Notes: a model not told the origin generated them from the letters alone. Shown: positions 9,401 through 17,934, numbered from the stretch's first letter. The stretch: 64,000 bases of DNA from Phyllobacterium sp. OV277 (GCF_900104355.1 NZ_FNIY01000001.1:248001-312000); one strand, 5' to 3'. Made by a program: numbers and translations.

Positions 9401-9952
9401 ATGATTGATTTCAAAGGACTGGGCGATTTTCCCGTCAGTCACGACGAACTCACCGGACTGGCCGACAGGGATGCGCTTGAAGAACATCTGGATAGTCTTT
9501 GCGCATCTTACGGCGAAAGTGACTTCGTTGACCGCATAGAATTTGCCGTTCTTTGTATCGATATTGACAGCTTCAAGACCATCAACGAACAGTATGGCCG
9601 CAGCGACGGTGATAATCTTCTGCGACTGGTAGCAGACCGGTTGCAGTCCTGTTTGCGCAAGAACGATGTGGTTTACCGTCTGGGCGGCGACGAGTTCGCC
9701 ATTGTGCTCGTTCAGGTAACGGCAGAAGAGACCGCCCGCGTTGCCGACAGGATCATCGGATCGATCTCTCAGCCCTACGATCTGGGTGGAGACGCCCCCA
9801 TCCGAATAACGGCGACAATCGGTGCCGCACTTGCCCCGCGTGACGGCCAGACACCGGAAAGCCTGCTTTGGTGCGGTGATGCCGCGCTCTACATTGCAAA
9901 AAACGCCGGCAGAGGTGTATATCGCCGCTATTCGGAACGCCGGTCCAGCTAA
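9401..9952 (+). CDS. Stand-alone GGDEF diguanylate cyclase
   Basis: This 183-residue protein is almost only a GGDEF domain. It begins with DELTGLADRDALEEHL, has the metal-binding CIDIDSFK motif, the active-site GGDEF in YRLGGDEFAIVL, and an intact inhibitory I-site RKND five residues before it. Such enzymes make cyclic di-GMP from two GTP and are feedback-inhibited through the I-site. No sensory domain or membrane segment is present, so activity would have to be set by expression or by a partner protein. It is not in an obvious operon; the next gene (TPR-like) starts 64 bases later on the same strand and may be co-transcribed. Confidence 0.9.
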   Translation: MIDFKGLGDFPVSHDELTGLADRDALEEHLDSLCASYGESDFVDRIEFAVLCIDIDSFKTINEQYGRSDGDNLLRLVADRLQSCLRKNDVVYRLGGDEFAIVLVQVTAEETARVADRIIGSISQPYDLGGDAPIRITATIGAALAPRDGQTPESLLWCGDAALYIAKNAGRGVYRRYSERRSS

Positions 9953-10016
9953 TTCCGGGTCTGGTTCAGCACTGTAACGTCAGTGCCGTCGCCGTTAATG
10001 CTCCGATACGGTAAAA

Positions 10017-10454
10017 ATGGCTGACTCGATGAATCCCACAGAACGGCAGGCTTTCGATCAGGCAAATGAGGCAATTCGCCTCGGCGCCACCGGCAACCAT
10101 TTGCTTGCGGTCAAGCATTGGGAAAAGGCTTCGCGCATTGCGGATGAACATTTACCGCAGACAGATATCAATTTCTGGATCAAGAGCGGATTTGGTGCGG
10201 CTCTCTTTGACGCAGATCGTTTTGACGAAAGCATCGCCATATCGCAGATGGCGCGTGACTGGTGTCTTGGCCATAAGCAGCCACTGGCATCGCTCTCCAT
10301 TGCGCGCTCATACCTTGCCCTTGGTCAAACCACGGCCGCAACGACTTACTTGCGCGAAATTCACACCCTGATCGGTAACGATATATTCGCAGCGTTCAAT
10401 GATTCCGACGAGGTTAAAATACGCGCGGCCCTCTCGGACAGTGAACAAAATTGA
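10017..10454 (+). CDS. TPR-like small cytoplasmic protein
   Basis: The 145-residue product has no signal peptide. It consists of paired amphipathic helices with TPR-like spacing (EAIRLGATGNHLLAVKHWEKA, then GFGAALFDADRFDESIAIS and SIARSYLALGQTTAATTYL), so a protein-interaction role is likely. It lies 64 bases after the GGDEF gene and could act with it. I do not recognise a named family. Confidence 0.65.
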   Translation: MADSMNPTERQAFDQANEAIRLGATGNHLLAVKHWEKASRIADEHLPQTDINFWIKSGFGAALFDADRFDESIAISQMARDWCLGHKQPLASLSIARSYLALGQTTAATTYLREIHTLIGNDIFAAFNDSDEVKIRAALSDSEQN

Positions 10455-10668
10455 AATAAAACGAACAATACCAATATTTTAATCGATTTTACTGTGTGTT
10501 TTGCAGTCCAGTATTATTGACAGCGGAACACTTGTTTAAAATTGAAATTAAAATCTTCGCCGCCACAATGATTTTTGTAATAGACCGTCGCAATTGTTGA
10601 TTTGAACTGCAGAACTCTTGCCTATTTTGATCGCTACCACGTCCGGCAGTTCAATTCGGAGTCACAGA

Positions 10669-10836
10669 ATGACGATCAAGACCGTTCCACAGGAAGTCTA
10701 CCAGCGCCATGAGCGCGAATGGCAGTTGCTTCGTGAAGCCTTGGCTAAAAACAAGTCCGCGAGCGACGCCCAGCCGGGTATCAATGTTGAACCGAGCATG
10801 CCTGCAGAGGCTATTCCGGGCGCATTCCCGCAGTAA
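10669..10836 (+). CDS. Small hypothetical protein, 55 residues
   Basis: An ATG at 10669 with GGAG about eight bases upstream starts a 55-residue hydrophilic protein: a charged helix (QEVYQRHEREWQLLREALAKNK) followed by a Pro-rich tail. A strong terminator directly follows the stop, which supports a real transcript. Function unknown. An ATG-less longer frame from 10618 is less likely. Confidence 0.6.
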   Translation: MTIKTVPQEVYQRHEREWQLLREALAKNKSASDAQPGINVEPSMPAEAIPGAFPQ

Positions 10837-10852
10837 TCCGGCAGACATATAA

Positions 10853-10896
10853 CCCGCGCGGTCAACATTATTGGCCGCGCGGGCTTTATTTTATCC
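10853..10896 (+). terminator. Rho-independent terminator
   Basis: CCCGCGCGG (10853-10861) pairs with CCGCGCGGG (10875-10883), followed by CTTTATTTTAT. It ends the transcript of the 55-residue protein. Confidence 0.85.
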
Positions 10897-10980
10897 GTAT
10901 TAATATCAATTGAATTGACAAACAGCAGCTTCTAATTTCGTTTGAGCGACCAAATCCGGGATTAGAAACGGTAACACTAT

Positions 10981-11241
10981 ATGAGGAAAATCCTCATCAT
11001 CGCATTGTCTGTCATTGCCGCTTCGAGTGTCGTGCTCGTCAGCAGCGCTGAAGCCGCGCGATTCGGGTTTAGTTTCGGTGGACCTCGTGGCCACGGGAGT
11101 AAGCCGAGTGGCAAGGCCAGCAGCATGAACCCCGGCAAGGGGAATAACGTTGGCCCCGGCAAGGGAAGCGGTACCGGCCCTGGCAAGGGCAGCAGCACCG
11201 GCTCTGGCAGAGGGGGCCCTCAAGGCGGGCACAGGCGATAG
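10981..11241 (+). CDS. Small secreted Gly-rich repeat protein
   Basis: The 86-residue product has a clean signal peptide (MRKILIIALSVIAASS, cut near AEAARF) and a mature part of low complexity with repeats of the type (P/S)GKGS/N: NPGKGNN, GPGKGSG, GPGKGSS. The chain is basic and Gly-rich and carries no Cys. Similar small exported proteins occur in Rhizobiales with unknown role; surface or cell-wall association is an inference. The next gene begins two bases after the stop, so the two are probably co-translated. Confidence 0.6.
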   Translation: MRKILIIALSVIAASSVVLVSSAEAARFGFSFGGPRGHGSKPSGKASSMNPGKGNNVGPGKGSGTGPGKGSSTGSGRGGPQGGHRR

Positions 11242-11243
11242 TC

Positions 11244-11627
11244 TTGGATACTATATGGACACTAGCGTTAATTATTGTCCCGTCCATGGGTTTCATTTTG
11301 ATGCTGGCGACGCTCGCGGCCTTCTTCGGATGGCTCTTGCGCAAGGTCATAGCTATCTCAATTGAAGCGTCACACCTTTATAGCCTGCTTTTTGTGAGCG
11401 TTCTGGCTGCATGGCTTTATGGGATTGAGACTTATAAAGGGCTTGGCTTTTCCGCGGTCTTAGTAATGTGTATATTTTTAAGCATATTTGCCTATTTTGC
11501 ACTTTTCATCATTCAATGCTCTTTAGCATGGCGATCGGACAGGGCTTCATTATCGCTTCAATCTCAATCTTCCCTAAAGACAGCGCCGCCTTCCTCTCAC
11601 GACACAACACCTATTTCGCAAGCCTGA
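11244..11627 (+). CDS. Small inner-membrane protein, about 3 transmembrane segments
   Basis: The frame opens with TTG at 11244, two bases after the stop of the Gly-rich protein; an internal ATG at 11286 is the alternative start. Up to 127 residues hold three hydrophobic segments (around residues 5-30, 42-62 and 70-95) and a polar Ser-rich C-terminal tail. No family recognised. Its tight spacing to the secreted Gly-rich gene suggests a joint role. Base composition in its 3' half is more AT-rich than neighbours. Confidence 0.5.
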   Translation: MDTIWTLALIIVPSMGFILMLATLAAFFGWLLRKVIAISIEASHLYSLLFVSVLAAWLYGIETYKGLGFSAVLVMCIFLSIFAYFALFIIQCSLAWRSDRASLSLQSQSSLKTAPPSSHDTTPISQA

Positions 11628-11761
11628 ATAATGTTCGGGCGATAGCTTTGGCAAAAATCCAGATAGGTTCTGACAATTGTCGATTGATGGCAATGCGGGG
11701 GATAGATCAGCTTGATAGACCATTCAGGCAACGGATAACGCGGCAGCAATGGTATGAGACC

Positions 11762-12499
11762 TTAGTCAGCCATAGTCGCATCGAGCAATCCTTGGATCAG
11801 TTTCGAGTTTACTCCGTCCGGGTTGTGCAAGCCGTAATTATCGTACCAATCCTGAGGTGCTTCGGGATGAGGCCCGATCAGCGTTGCACTGCCTTTGCCA
11901 TAAGAGTAGCGTGCGGCTGCCACATCCCCGTTCTGGTAGTGCGCAAGTGCCAGAAAGCCTGAATTCGCATCATTTTTTGGAAGATATGGGCCATCCTGGT
12001 AGTATGTCCATAACTGAGAACCCTTCCATTTAATGGGCACCACGTAATCACCGATATCGGAAACTGGAAACCCCGGTCTTCCAACCTCGGAATCGGTTTC
12101 ACCTTCCACAATATGAAAACCCAGATCCGTGGCGAGATACGCGCCCATGCAAATTCCCAGATACCGCCCGCCTTTGGATACGAAATCCCTGACAGACTGG
12201 ATGCCAGCTTTTCCAAGGCTTTTTCTCGCCCCTTCAATATCCTGTCCACCGCCGGGTTGGACATACAATGAAGCCCCGATGAAACTGGATGGTTCCAACT
12301 TCAACTTTTCATTCGGGCCGATAAACTGAACGTCAAAATGAAAGGTACTGTTCTTTAAGGCGTCGGCGATTGCAGAAGAACAATCATCACATCCGGCAGG
12401 CCCGCGATACACAAGAGCCAAACCGCCCTGCGATGCATTTGCAGGGCTGTTCAGCACGAGAAAACACAAGAGAAGTGCATATTTTGCTCCGCCAAACAT
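11762..12499 (-). CDS. Exported BPL_N (glutamine-amidotransferase-like) domain protein
   Basis: The 245-residue product has a signal peptide (cut near ANASQ) and then a class I amidotransferase-like fold. The nucleophile elbow is GICMGAY, with the Cys in place, and a downstream GPHPEAP supplies the His and Glu. VQPGGGQD precedes the elbow as in the BPL_N family (biotin-protein-ligase N-terminal domain). Enzymes of this family are uncharacterised in most bacteria; a periplasmic hydrolase is a fair inference, but no substrate can be named. It stands alone on the minus strand. Confidence 0.75.
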   Translation of the reverse strand: MFGGAKYALLLCFLVLNSPANASQGGLALVYRGPAGCDDCSSAIADALKNSTFHFDVQFIGPNEKLKLEPSSFIGASLYVQPGGGQDIEGARKSLGKAGIQSVRDFVSKGGRYLGICMGAYLATDLGFHIVEGETDSEVGRPGFPVSDIGDYVVPIKWKGSQLWTYYQDGPYLPKNDANSGFLALAHYQNGDVAAARYSYGKGSATLIGPHPEAPQDWYDNYGLHNPDGVNSKLIQGLLDATMAD

Positions 12500-12697
12500 A
12501 ATCGAATTCCCAATTGATCTGATCCTGCGCGCCCTACCCTATGTCAAATTGCGGTTTAATTTTGTGAAGCAGCCAACCCATACAGAAGCTCTCCGGATGT
12601 GACGGAAGCCCCGCTTTTGTTTCACGGATGAAGTACTAGAATGACGAACTCTGCCGTGCGGTGCCGAAATGCAATGCTTCTTACGGGAGGAATCACG

Positions 12698-12940
12698 ATG
12701 GAAAACAACAATGACAGCCTGATACTTGATCTGGTTGAATGGGTGGCCCGGGAACCGCGACAGTATGCAGATGCGATGGACGCATGGAAAACTTCCTGCC
12801 CCCGGCTGACAATTTGGGAAGATGCGATTGATCGCGGTTTCATCGACCGCTCCGCGTCACACTCAAGGACAACGCAAATCGTAGTGACCGCATCTGGAAA
12901 ACAATTTCTCGCAGCCAATCATAGGCTGCAAGCCCACTAA
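12698..12940 (+). CDS. Small winged-helix-like protein of rhizobial type, 80 residues
   Basis: An ATG at 12698 with GGGAGGAA eight bases upstream decides this start; a longer frame from 12641 is unsupported. The protein has the pattern LVEWVAREPRQYADAMDAWKTSCPRL, IWEDAIDRGFIDR, then VTASGKQFL, which looks like a recognition helix plus wing and is widespread in rhizobia as a small hypothetical protein. A DNA-binding role is an inference. Confidence 0.7.
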   Translation: MENNNDSLILDLVEWVAREPRQYADAMDAWKTSCPRLTIWEDAIDRGFIDRSASHSRTTQIVVTASGKQFLAANHRLQAH

Positions 12941-13190
12941 CCCGCCCTGATACACCTGGCAGGCCATAGACCCACAGCGGACTGAAGCCATCTGCTTAGG
13001 TTGGGTTTGACTGGCAAGTGTTTTCTGGCCGTAGGTCCGCACTGGGAATTTGTACCAGTACCCCGAGCCCAGTTGCACAAACATCCGTTATGAACGTTCA
13101 TGGTACTTATGTTAGTCCTTTGAATTTGCCGTACAAAACTATGCGATAACGTTAAGGGATGTCATTTCAAATGCGAGACCACGTTGTCCG

Positions 13191-14066
13191 TCAGCTATTA
13201 TTCTCCTCGGAGGCAACGAATCCCAGCACTTGTATAACCAGTCTTGCTGCTTCATGGCCCACTGCCCTGACATACATATTGTATAAAACAACTGCCTCAC
13301 GAGGGGCGAACATTTCGCCACCAAATTCTTTGGCGAGACTTTCAAGACTGCGGTAAGCCCTCAACCTACCCGCGCCGACAGTTCGGTCGATGTAAAGTAT
13401 CTCACCAAATGGGCCGCGGTATGCATAGATCGCATGCGCTCCTGCGGTTTTTCCTTCTCTGATCAGATTGACACCTATCATGACGACACTGCCGTCGCGG
13501 GGAACCAACTGCTCCAATTCCTTAACACTTGAAATGTTTTTCCAAGGGCTGACCTTGACGCCAAGTTGGGTGAGAAAGCTAACACCCACCTTCAGATCGG
13601 CGATGGCTGGCAGGTGCCCCATCTTCAATCCCAGGGCGGCAGCAATATCATCAACACTGGCAAAAAGTCGCCCCTCAAATTTATGACCTAATTGCGCGAG
13701 TGCCTTGGCGGAGGCGACCCAGAAACACCCGCCCGTCGCCGCCTGGGCCGGGATATCAGCAATGAGACGCACGCGAATGGCGCCTTTTACGGCCTGCAGA
13801 GCTTCAGCTGCTTTACCTACCGGGAAAATAGCGACAACGCGCAGTGCATCTTTGCCAACGCCGCCAAGTGTGCCTTCCTTGACACCATCACCCAATCTGA
13901 GGATGTCCACAAAGCCTTGACCAAAGGTCATCACAGCGGATGCGCCCGCACCGACAATCATCGCGCTTTGACTGTAGTGCGAGTCCTCCACCCATTTGTC
14001 GATTATTCCTTGGGATTCGTTCTTTTGGCCATCCCACCAGTCAGCGATCTCAGTGAATTTCCACAT
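13191..14066 (-). CDS. Papain-fold, polymorphic-toxin-like protein
   Basis: The protein (291 residues from the ATG at 14066; a TTG at 14090 would add 8) has two parts. Residues 35-90 hold a Gly-rich hydrophobic stretch with FVDILRLGDGVKEGT and GVGKDALRVVAIFPVGKAA, a type of segment I associate with the region before toxin domains in polymorphic toxins. Residues 105-290 look like a papain-fold cysteine protease: GGCFWVASAKAL with Cys114, GAHAIYAY with His211, and LYIDRTVG with Asp227 in the right order and spacing. No signal peptide is seen. No adjacent immunity gene is obvious. Toxin function is inference from architecture; a housekeeping cysteine peptidase is the alternative. Confidence 0.6.
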   Translation of the reverse strand: MWKFTEIADWWDGQKNESQGIIDKWVEDSHYSQSAMIVGAGASAVMTFGQGFVDILRLGDGVKEGTLGGVGKDALRVVAIFPVGKAAEALQAVKGAIRVRLIADIPAQAATGGCFWVASAKALAQLGHKFEGRLFASVDDIAAALGLKMGHLPAIADLKVGVSFLTQLGVKVSPWKNISSVKELEQLVPRDGSVVMIGVNLIREGKTAGAHAIYAYRGPFGEILYIDRTVGAGRLRAYRSLESLAKEFGGEMFAPREAVVLYNMYVRAVGHEAARLVIQVLGFVASEENNS

Positions 14067-14320
14067 GCGCGCGCCCCCAAGCAAACTCAATTAGATGTCA
14101 ACGAATATCCGTTAAAACGTCGATACTCGACGGTGATGAATTACTGCGCGGCAGTCAAACGCAATCTATTGCATTGGGGGTGCTGCTTTTGGAACGGAAG
14201 AGCTTGCATGTGAAATAATGGGAATTCTGTGCAGGTAAACGCCCCTCACTAAACGCAGCGATGAAAGCGTGCAATGTGGCATTTAATTGCCTCGGTATAT
14301 TTAGTTCGTATAATTCTGAC

Positions 14321-14941
14321 CTATCTTAAACGGCGCCGCCGTTGGACACCAAAACCGACGGCACCCAATGCCAGACCCAAGACAAGACCACCTGTGTGTG
14401 CCCAGTTTGCCACCGGTCCAAGAACATTTGTCCAGCACAAGATAAACCAACCAAACATGATGATAACGTTGTTATGCGTGATAAAATAAGCGCTTGATCC
14501 CTCTGCCCGGACACGAATGAATACGTAGCCAAAGAGGCCATAGACCACTCCGGACATCCCGCCAAAAGAGGGGTTCTGCAGTAAATATTGCGTAATGTTG
14601 GACACAAGCGCGAGCATCATAACTAATATGATAAACCGGATATATCCAATGCGTTGCTCAATCTGGCCGCCCAAATCATAAAGCCAGAACATATTGAAAA
14701 TCAGGTGCATCGGGCTGAAATGTAGAAAGATGGGTGTGAACAGACGCCACACTTCGCCATTCATAATATCATGAAACCTATAGTCAGACTGGCTGGCTAT
14801 CATAAGTTCAGACGTGACTTCTGGATTGTCTCCCAAACGGGTAACGATCGCAATGACAACACAAACCAGAATAAGGATCAACGTCGGCGTGGGCGATTTA
14901 ATAACAGGCAAGGTAAAATCCCAACTGTATCCGAATGGCAT
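14321..14941 (-). CDS. Rhomboid-family intramembrane serine protease
   Basis: The 206-residue protein has six to seven hydrophobic segments and the rhomboid landmarks: WRLFTPIFLHFSPMHLIFNM in the L1/TM2 region (HxxxN type), the nucleophile motif GMSGVVYG (GxSG) in TM4, and the catalytic His in ANWAHTGGLVLG in TM6. It cuts membrane-spanning proteins within the bilayer. The start ATG at 14941 has only a weak ribosome binding site. The toxin-like gene follows it on the same strand after about 255 bases. Confidence 0.93.
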   Translation of the reverse strand: MPFGYSWDFTLPVIKSPTPTLILILVCVVIAIVTRLGDNPEVTSELMIASQSDYRFHDIMNGEVWRLFTPIFLHFSPMHLIFNMFWLYDLGGQIEQRIGYIRFIILVMMLALVSNITQYLLQNPSFGGMSGVVYGLFGYVFIRVRAEGSSAYFITHNNVIIMFGWFILCWTNVLGPVANWAHTGGLVLGLALGAVGFGVQRRRRLR

Positions 14942-15026
14942 CCATTATCGATGAGACAGAGATACCGGTTGCTACATCCATGAAAATACAAGCAATAACA
15001 AATAGATAACTAATTGTGGAAAGAAT

Positions 15027-15100
15027 TGGAGGCCTCGCCCGGAATCGAACCGGGGTGCAAGGATTTGCAGTCCTCTGCGTAACCACTCCGCCACGAGGCC
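15027..15100 (-). tRNA. tRNA-Cys (GCA)
   Basis: The minus strand folds into a full cloverleaf: acceptor stem GGCCTCG/CGAGGCC, anticodon loop CTGCAAA (GCA), T-loop GGTTCGATTCC, discriminator T and encoded CCA. It is transcribed alone from a rhizobial-type promoter at 15148-15176. Confidence 0.97.
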
Positions 15101-15147
15101 TCATTGACTGGGGACAGGACACAAGTCCATGAATCTCCGGTGCCGTT

Positions 15148-15176
15148 CTCTAGGAGACCAATCTGGCGCCGTCAAG
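15148..15176 (-). promoter_or_regulatory. Promoter of tRNA-Cys
   Basis: On the minus strand CTTGAC (15171-15176), a 17-base spacer and CTAGAG (15148-15153) fit the CTTGAC-N17-CTATAT housekeeping promoter of Rhizobiales. It lies 48 bases before the mature tRNA. Confidence 0.6.
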
Positions 15177-15312
15177 TCATTCCCGACAAAATCCTGTCGC
15201 TATGGCAAACAGAATTTTCCGAGGCAAAAAGTATGGATGCTGGGCATGACATTGCTTTTTTCGAGATTGATTGACTGCTGAATGACAGCTTGCTCGCCTA
15301 TGCGGATCAATT

Positions 15313-15780
15313 ATGATTCAAACTATGGAAGTGACCCCATCCCCACACAATGACAACGGGCCCTCGGCGTCAGCCCTGCGATTTCCGCTCAAGCGCATTG
15401 CGCGTGTCAGTCTTTTCTTTGCGGGACTTCTGATCGCATCCTATGTCGCCAGCGCCCTGTTCTATCTGTGTCTTGCCGGTTGGGATTCTTTCAGCAAACC
15501 AGAATCCATCGCCAAGCTCTCAGATGTCAGCCAATGGTTCAACATCGCACCGCTTATAGCAATCATCGCGTTCCTGCCTGCCCTGCTGGCAGTGACCATT
15601 GATCAAGCCAGGCAACGAAGCTCCGCGCTGTTCTTCATGGTCTGTGGTGCGCTCCTTGGTGTTATTCTCGCCGCCGCTATCCGAAACATCACAGCCATAG
15701 TGATGATCGGGAGTATAGGTGCCGTAGCTGCGCTCATCTTCTGGCTTATTGCTGTTCACTCCACCCGCAGGTTTCTCTAG
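15313..15780 (+). CDS. Inner-membrane protein with four predicted transmembrane segments
   Basis: The 155-residue product has a polar N-terminus of about 30 residues and four hydrophobic segments (roughly 30-52, 73-93, 105-121, 125-147). No catalytic motif or named family is visible. Its stop codon overlaps the stop of the convergent GNAT gene by four bases. Function unknown. Confidence 0.6.
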   Translation: MIQTMEVTPSPHNDNGPSASALRFPLKRIARVSLFFAGLLIASYVASALFYLCLAGWDSFSKPESIAKLSDVSQWFNIAPLIAIIAFLPALLAVTIDQARQRSSALFFMVCGALLGVILAAAIRNITAIVMIGSIGAVAALIFWLIAVHSTRRFL

Positions 15781-16526
15781 ACGGGTGAAATCTCGTCACC
15801 CTGCCCCAGCGCTCTTTGCATCAGCACCGTATCCACCCACTGTCCAAATTTGAAACCAACAGAACGCAATGTTCCCACCGGCTCAAAGCCAAGCCGCTCG
15901 TGCAGTCTCAACGAACCTGCATTGCCGCTATTGCCTATTATGGCCACCATCTGCCGCCAATCGCCTGCCTCGCATCGCCTGATCAATTCACCCAGCAACA
16001 ACGACCCTATACCGCAGCCGGACATTCCATTGGCGATGTAAACTGAATCCTCCACCGTATAACGATAGGCAGGGCGTGGCCTATAGAGTGTAGCGTAGCT
16101 ATATCCGACGATATGCCCGCCCGCCTCGGCCACCAGATAGGGCAATCCGGCAGTGAGAACGCCTGCCTTGCGCGCCATCATGTCATCCAGCGATGGAACC
16201 TCAACTTCAAAAGAAGCGATACCATTGAGCACATGATAGGCATAAATGGATTGAACTGCTGCCATGTCGCGATCATCAGCATCACGTATATGCAAGGCAG
16301 CGGAATCAAACTGCGAGGCCTTTGATTCAAACAATTGATTATTCAACAGATTATCCTTCGGGGTTCCGCGCAGGACATCGGCTGGCGTCAGGCCGATATC
16401 ATCAAGCAAGTCTGGTTCAAGCCCGCGCAACGCGGCAAGTTGATGGATTCGTGATTGGGGTGCAGCTGTCAGATACCAGTTCATCTGCTGCAACAACGCG
16501 CGGATTCTGCCCACCTGTACCGCCAT
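15777..16526 (-). CDS. DUF1127-GNAT fusion: phosphinothricin-type N-acetyltransferase
   Basis: The 249-residue protein joins two modules. Residues 1-55 look like a DUF1127 domain (RIHQLAALRGLEPDLLDDIGLTPADV), normally a stand-alone short Arg-rich protein. Residues 78-240 form a GNAT acetyltransferase of the phosphinothricin/methionine-sulfoximine type: DADDRDMAAVQSIYAYHV, GIASFEVEVPS, YRYTVEDSVYI and the CoA loop GCGIGSLLLGELIRR. The enzyme half would acetylate amines such as methionine derivatives with acetyl-CoA. The fused DUF1127 part may bind RNA or partners; its role is unknown. Divergent from the LysR gene, which may control it. It overlaps the convergent membrane-protein gene by four bases. 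Confidence 0.82.
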   Translation of the reverse strand: MAVQVGRIRALLQQMNWYLTAAPQSRIHQLAALRGLEPDLLDDIGLTPADVLRGTPKDNLLNNQLFESKASQFDSAALHIRDADDRDMAAVQSIYAYHVLNGIASFEVEVPSLDDMMARKAGVLTAGLPYLVAEAGGHIVGYSYATLYRPRPAYRYTVEDSVYIANGMSGCGIGSLLLGELIRRCEAGDWRQMVAIIGNSGNAGSLRLHERLGFEPVGTLRSVGFKFGQWVDTVLMQRALGQGDEISPV

Positions 16527-16552
16527 TTTACCGCATCCTGCCCATCCTTTTC

Positions 16553-16565
16553 ACCGACCATCGGT
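16553..16565. promoter_or_regulatory. Short inverted repeat between the GNAT and LysR genes
   Basis: ACCGA and TCGGT are inverted copies around CCA, 27 bases before the GNAT start and 81 before the LysR start. A dimeric regulator could bind here; the evidence is symmetry and position only. Confidence 0.3.
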
Positions 16566-16645
16566 CAAAAAGCTGATGACACTGTGATCCCATTCACAAT
16601 ATAAAAGAAGCTTTGGTAGACTATACGAATTATAAGGAAATCTTT

Positions 16646-17542
16646 GTGTCGTCCCTTAGCCTTGATCAACTTGCAACCTTCGTGGAGGTTATCGAACTCG
16701 GCAGTTTTTCAGCCGCTGCAGACCGATTGAACATCAGCCAACCGGCCGTGAGCCTGCAGGTGCGCCAACTCGAAAAGCGGCTCGGCGTTCTCCTGATCGA
16801 GCGAATCGGTCGCAAAGCCACCCCAACAGCTGCCGGTACTGAACTTCTCGCCCATGCCGGGCGCATTAACCGGGAAGTCTCAGGCGCTTTGGATGCCATG
16901 GCCCGATATACGACAGACACAATCGGGCGTGTGAGGCTCGGCACTGGCGCGACCGCCTGCATCTACCTGCTGCCGCCGCTCCTGCGCAGTCTGCGCCAGG
17001 GTTTTCCCTCGCTGTATATTACCGTCAGTACTGGCAACACCATAGATTTGGTCAAGGCGGTGGAAGACAATGTGCTCGACGTAGCACTTGTGACCATGCC
17101 CGCATCGGGTCGTATGCTCGAAATTAAATCAATCCTGCGAGAGGAATTCGTCGCAATCGCACCGGCTGGTGTAGTCATGCCGCCGCAGGTCACGGCTGCG
17201 GAACTGGCCAAGAATCCGCTGATTCTCTTTGAATCTTCCGGTAACACGCGCCGGGTCATTGACCGATGGTTTGAGCAGAGTGGCATAACCTTGCAACCTG
17301 TCATGTCACTGGGAAGCGTGGAAGCAATCAAGGAGTTGGTCCGAGCCGGACTTGGTTGGGCTATCGTTCCCGCAGTGGCTGTGCGGGAACCGGAACAAAG
17401 GCGGGCCTTTACGGTGCGCCCGCTCATCCCCAATCTGCACCGCGAGCTGGCACTCATTATCCGACAGGACAAGATAGTAACCCGCGGCCTGCGCGCATTG
17501 ATCGCTGCGATCTCCGAAAGCGGCACACGCAGACAGATCTGA
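16646..17542 (+). CDS. LysR-family transcriptional regulator
   Basis: The GTG at 16646, with AAGGA seven bases upstream, is the best start (298 residues); the frame could also open at a TTG at 16613. Residues 3-60 form the LysR winged helix (LATFVEVIELGSFSAAADRLNISQPAVSLQVRQLE), followed by the two-lobed effector-binding domain. LysR proteins often control a divergent gene, here the DUF1127-GNAT fusion. The effector is unknown. Confidence 0.9.
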   Translation: MSSLSLDQLATFVEVIELGSFSAAADRLNISQPAVSLQVRQLEKRLGVLLIERIGRKATPTAAGTELLAHAGRINREVSGALDAMARYTTDTIGRVRLGTGATACIYLLPPLLRSLRQGFPSLYITVSTGNTIDLVKAVEDNVLDVALVTMPASGRMLEIKSILREEFVAIAPAGVVMPPQVTAAELAKNPLILFESSGNTRRVIDRWFEQSGITLQPVMSLGSVEAIKELVRAGLGWAIVPAVAVREPEQRRAFTVRPLIPNLHRELALIIRQDKIVTRGLRALIAAISESGTRRQI

Positions 17543-17562
17543 GATTCAAAACCTGTACTGAA

Positions 17563-17802
17563 TTACAGCCATTGCCTGCCATCGCCGCCCGCGCAGCCAT
17601 AGGGTGGCAGATTATTGCCAAAATTCTTCTTCAGCTGGGCGCAACCCCACTGCCTGATCGGGACGGGCATATAATTATTGAGGCTGATTCCAACCTCATC
17701 ATAGGGGCTCGTGGTGTTTGTTATGTACTGGTACCAGCGCCCGCCGATAATAACGACCAGCGCAATCACAGCGACAAGCAATATCCGCACGAATCTCATC
17801 AT
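17563..17802 (-). CDS. Small membrane-anchored protein, 79 residues
   Basis: An N-terminal membrane segment (residues 5-22) is followed by a periplasmic part with conserved-looking WGCAQLKKNFGNNLPPYGCAG containing two Cys that may pair. The pattern of two Cys around a basic stretch and the LPPYGC motif recur in Rhizobiales hypothetical proteins as I recall them. GGGAGGGG lies just upstream of the start. Function unknown. Confidence 0.6.
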   Translation of the reverse strand: MMRFVRILLVAVIALVVIIGGRWYQYITNTTSPYDEVGISLNNYMPVPIRQWGCAQLKKNFGNNLPPYGCAGGDGRQWL

Positions 17803-17934
17803 CCCACCCCTCCCTCAGGCAAAGAACCAATAGGAACAGGGGTAGCAGCGCAAAAGAACTGCGCCAAGATAGAACGAATCAAATTTTTGAATCAGAAATC
17901 GCACGGCTCATGAATACGGCCAAACAGCCTGAAA

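Noticed and set aside
9401-14941. Genomic island or prophage remnant
   Set aside because: Small unknown genes cluster here, but there is no integrase, no direct repeat pair and no tRNA insertion scar; the tRNA-Cys gene beside it is intact with no second 3' copy seen.
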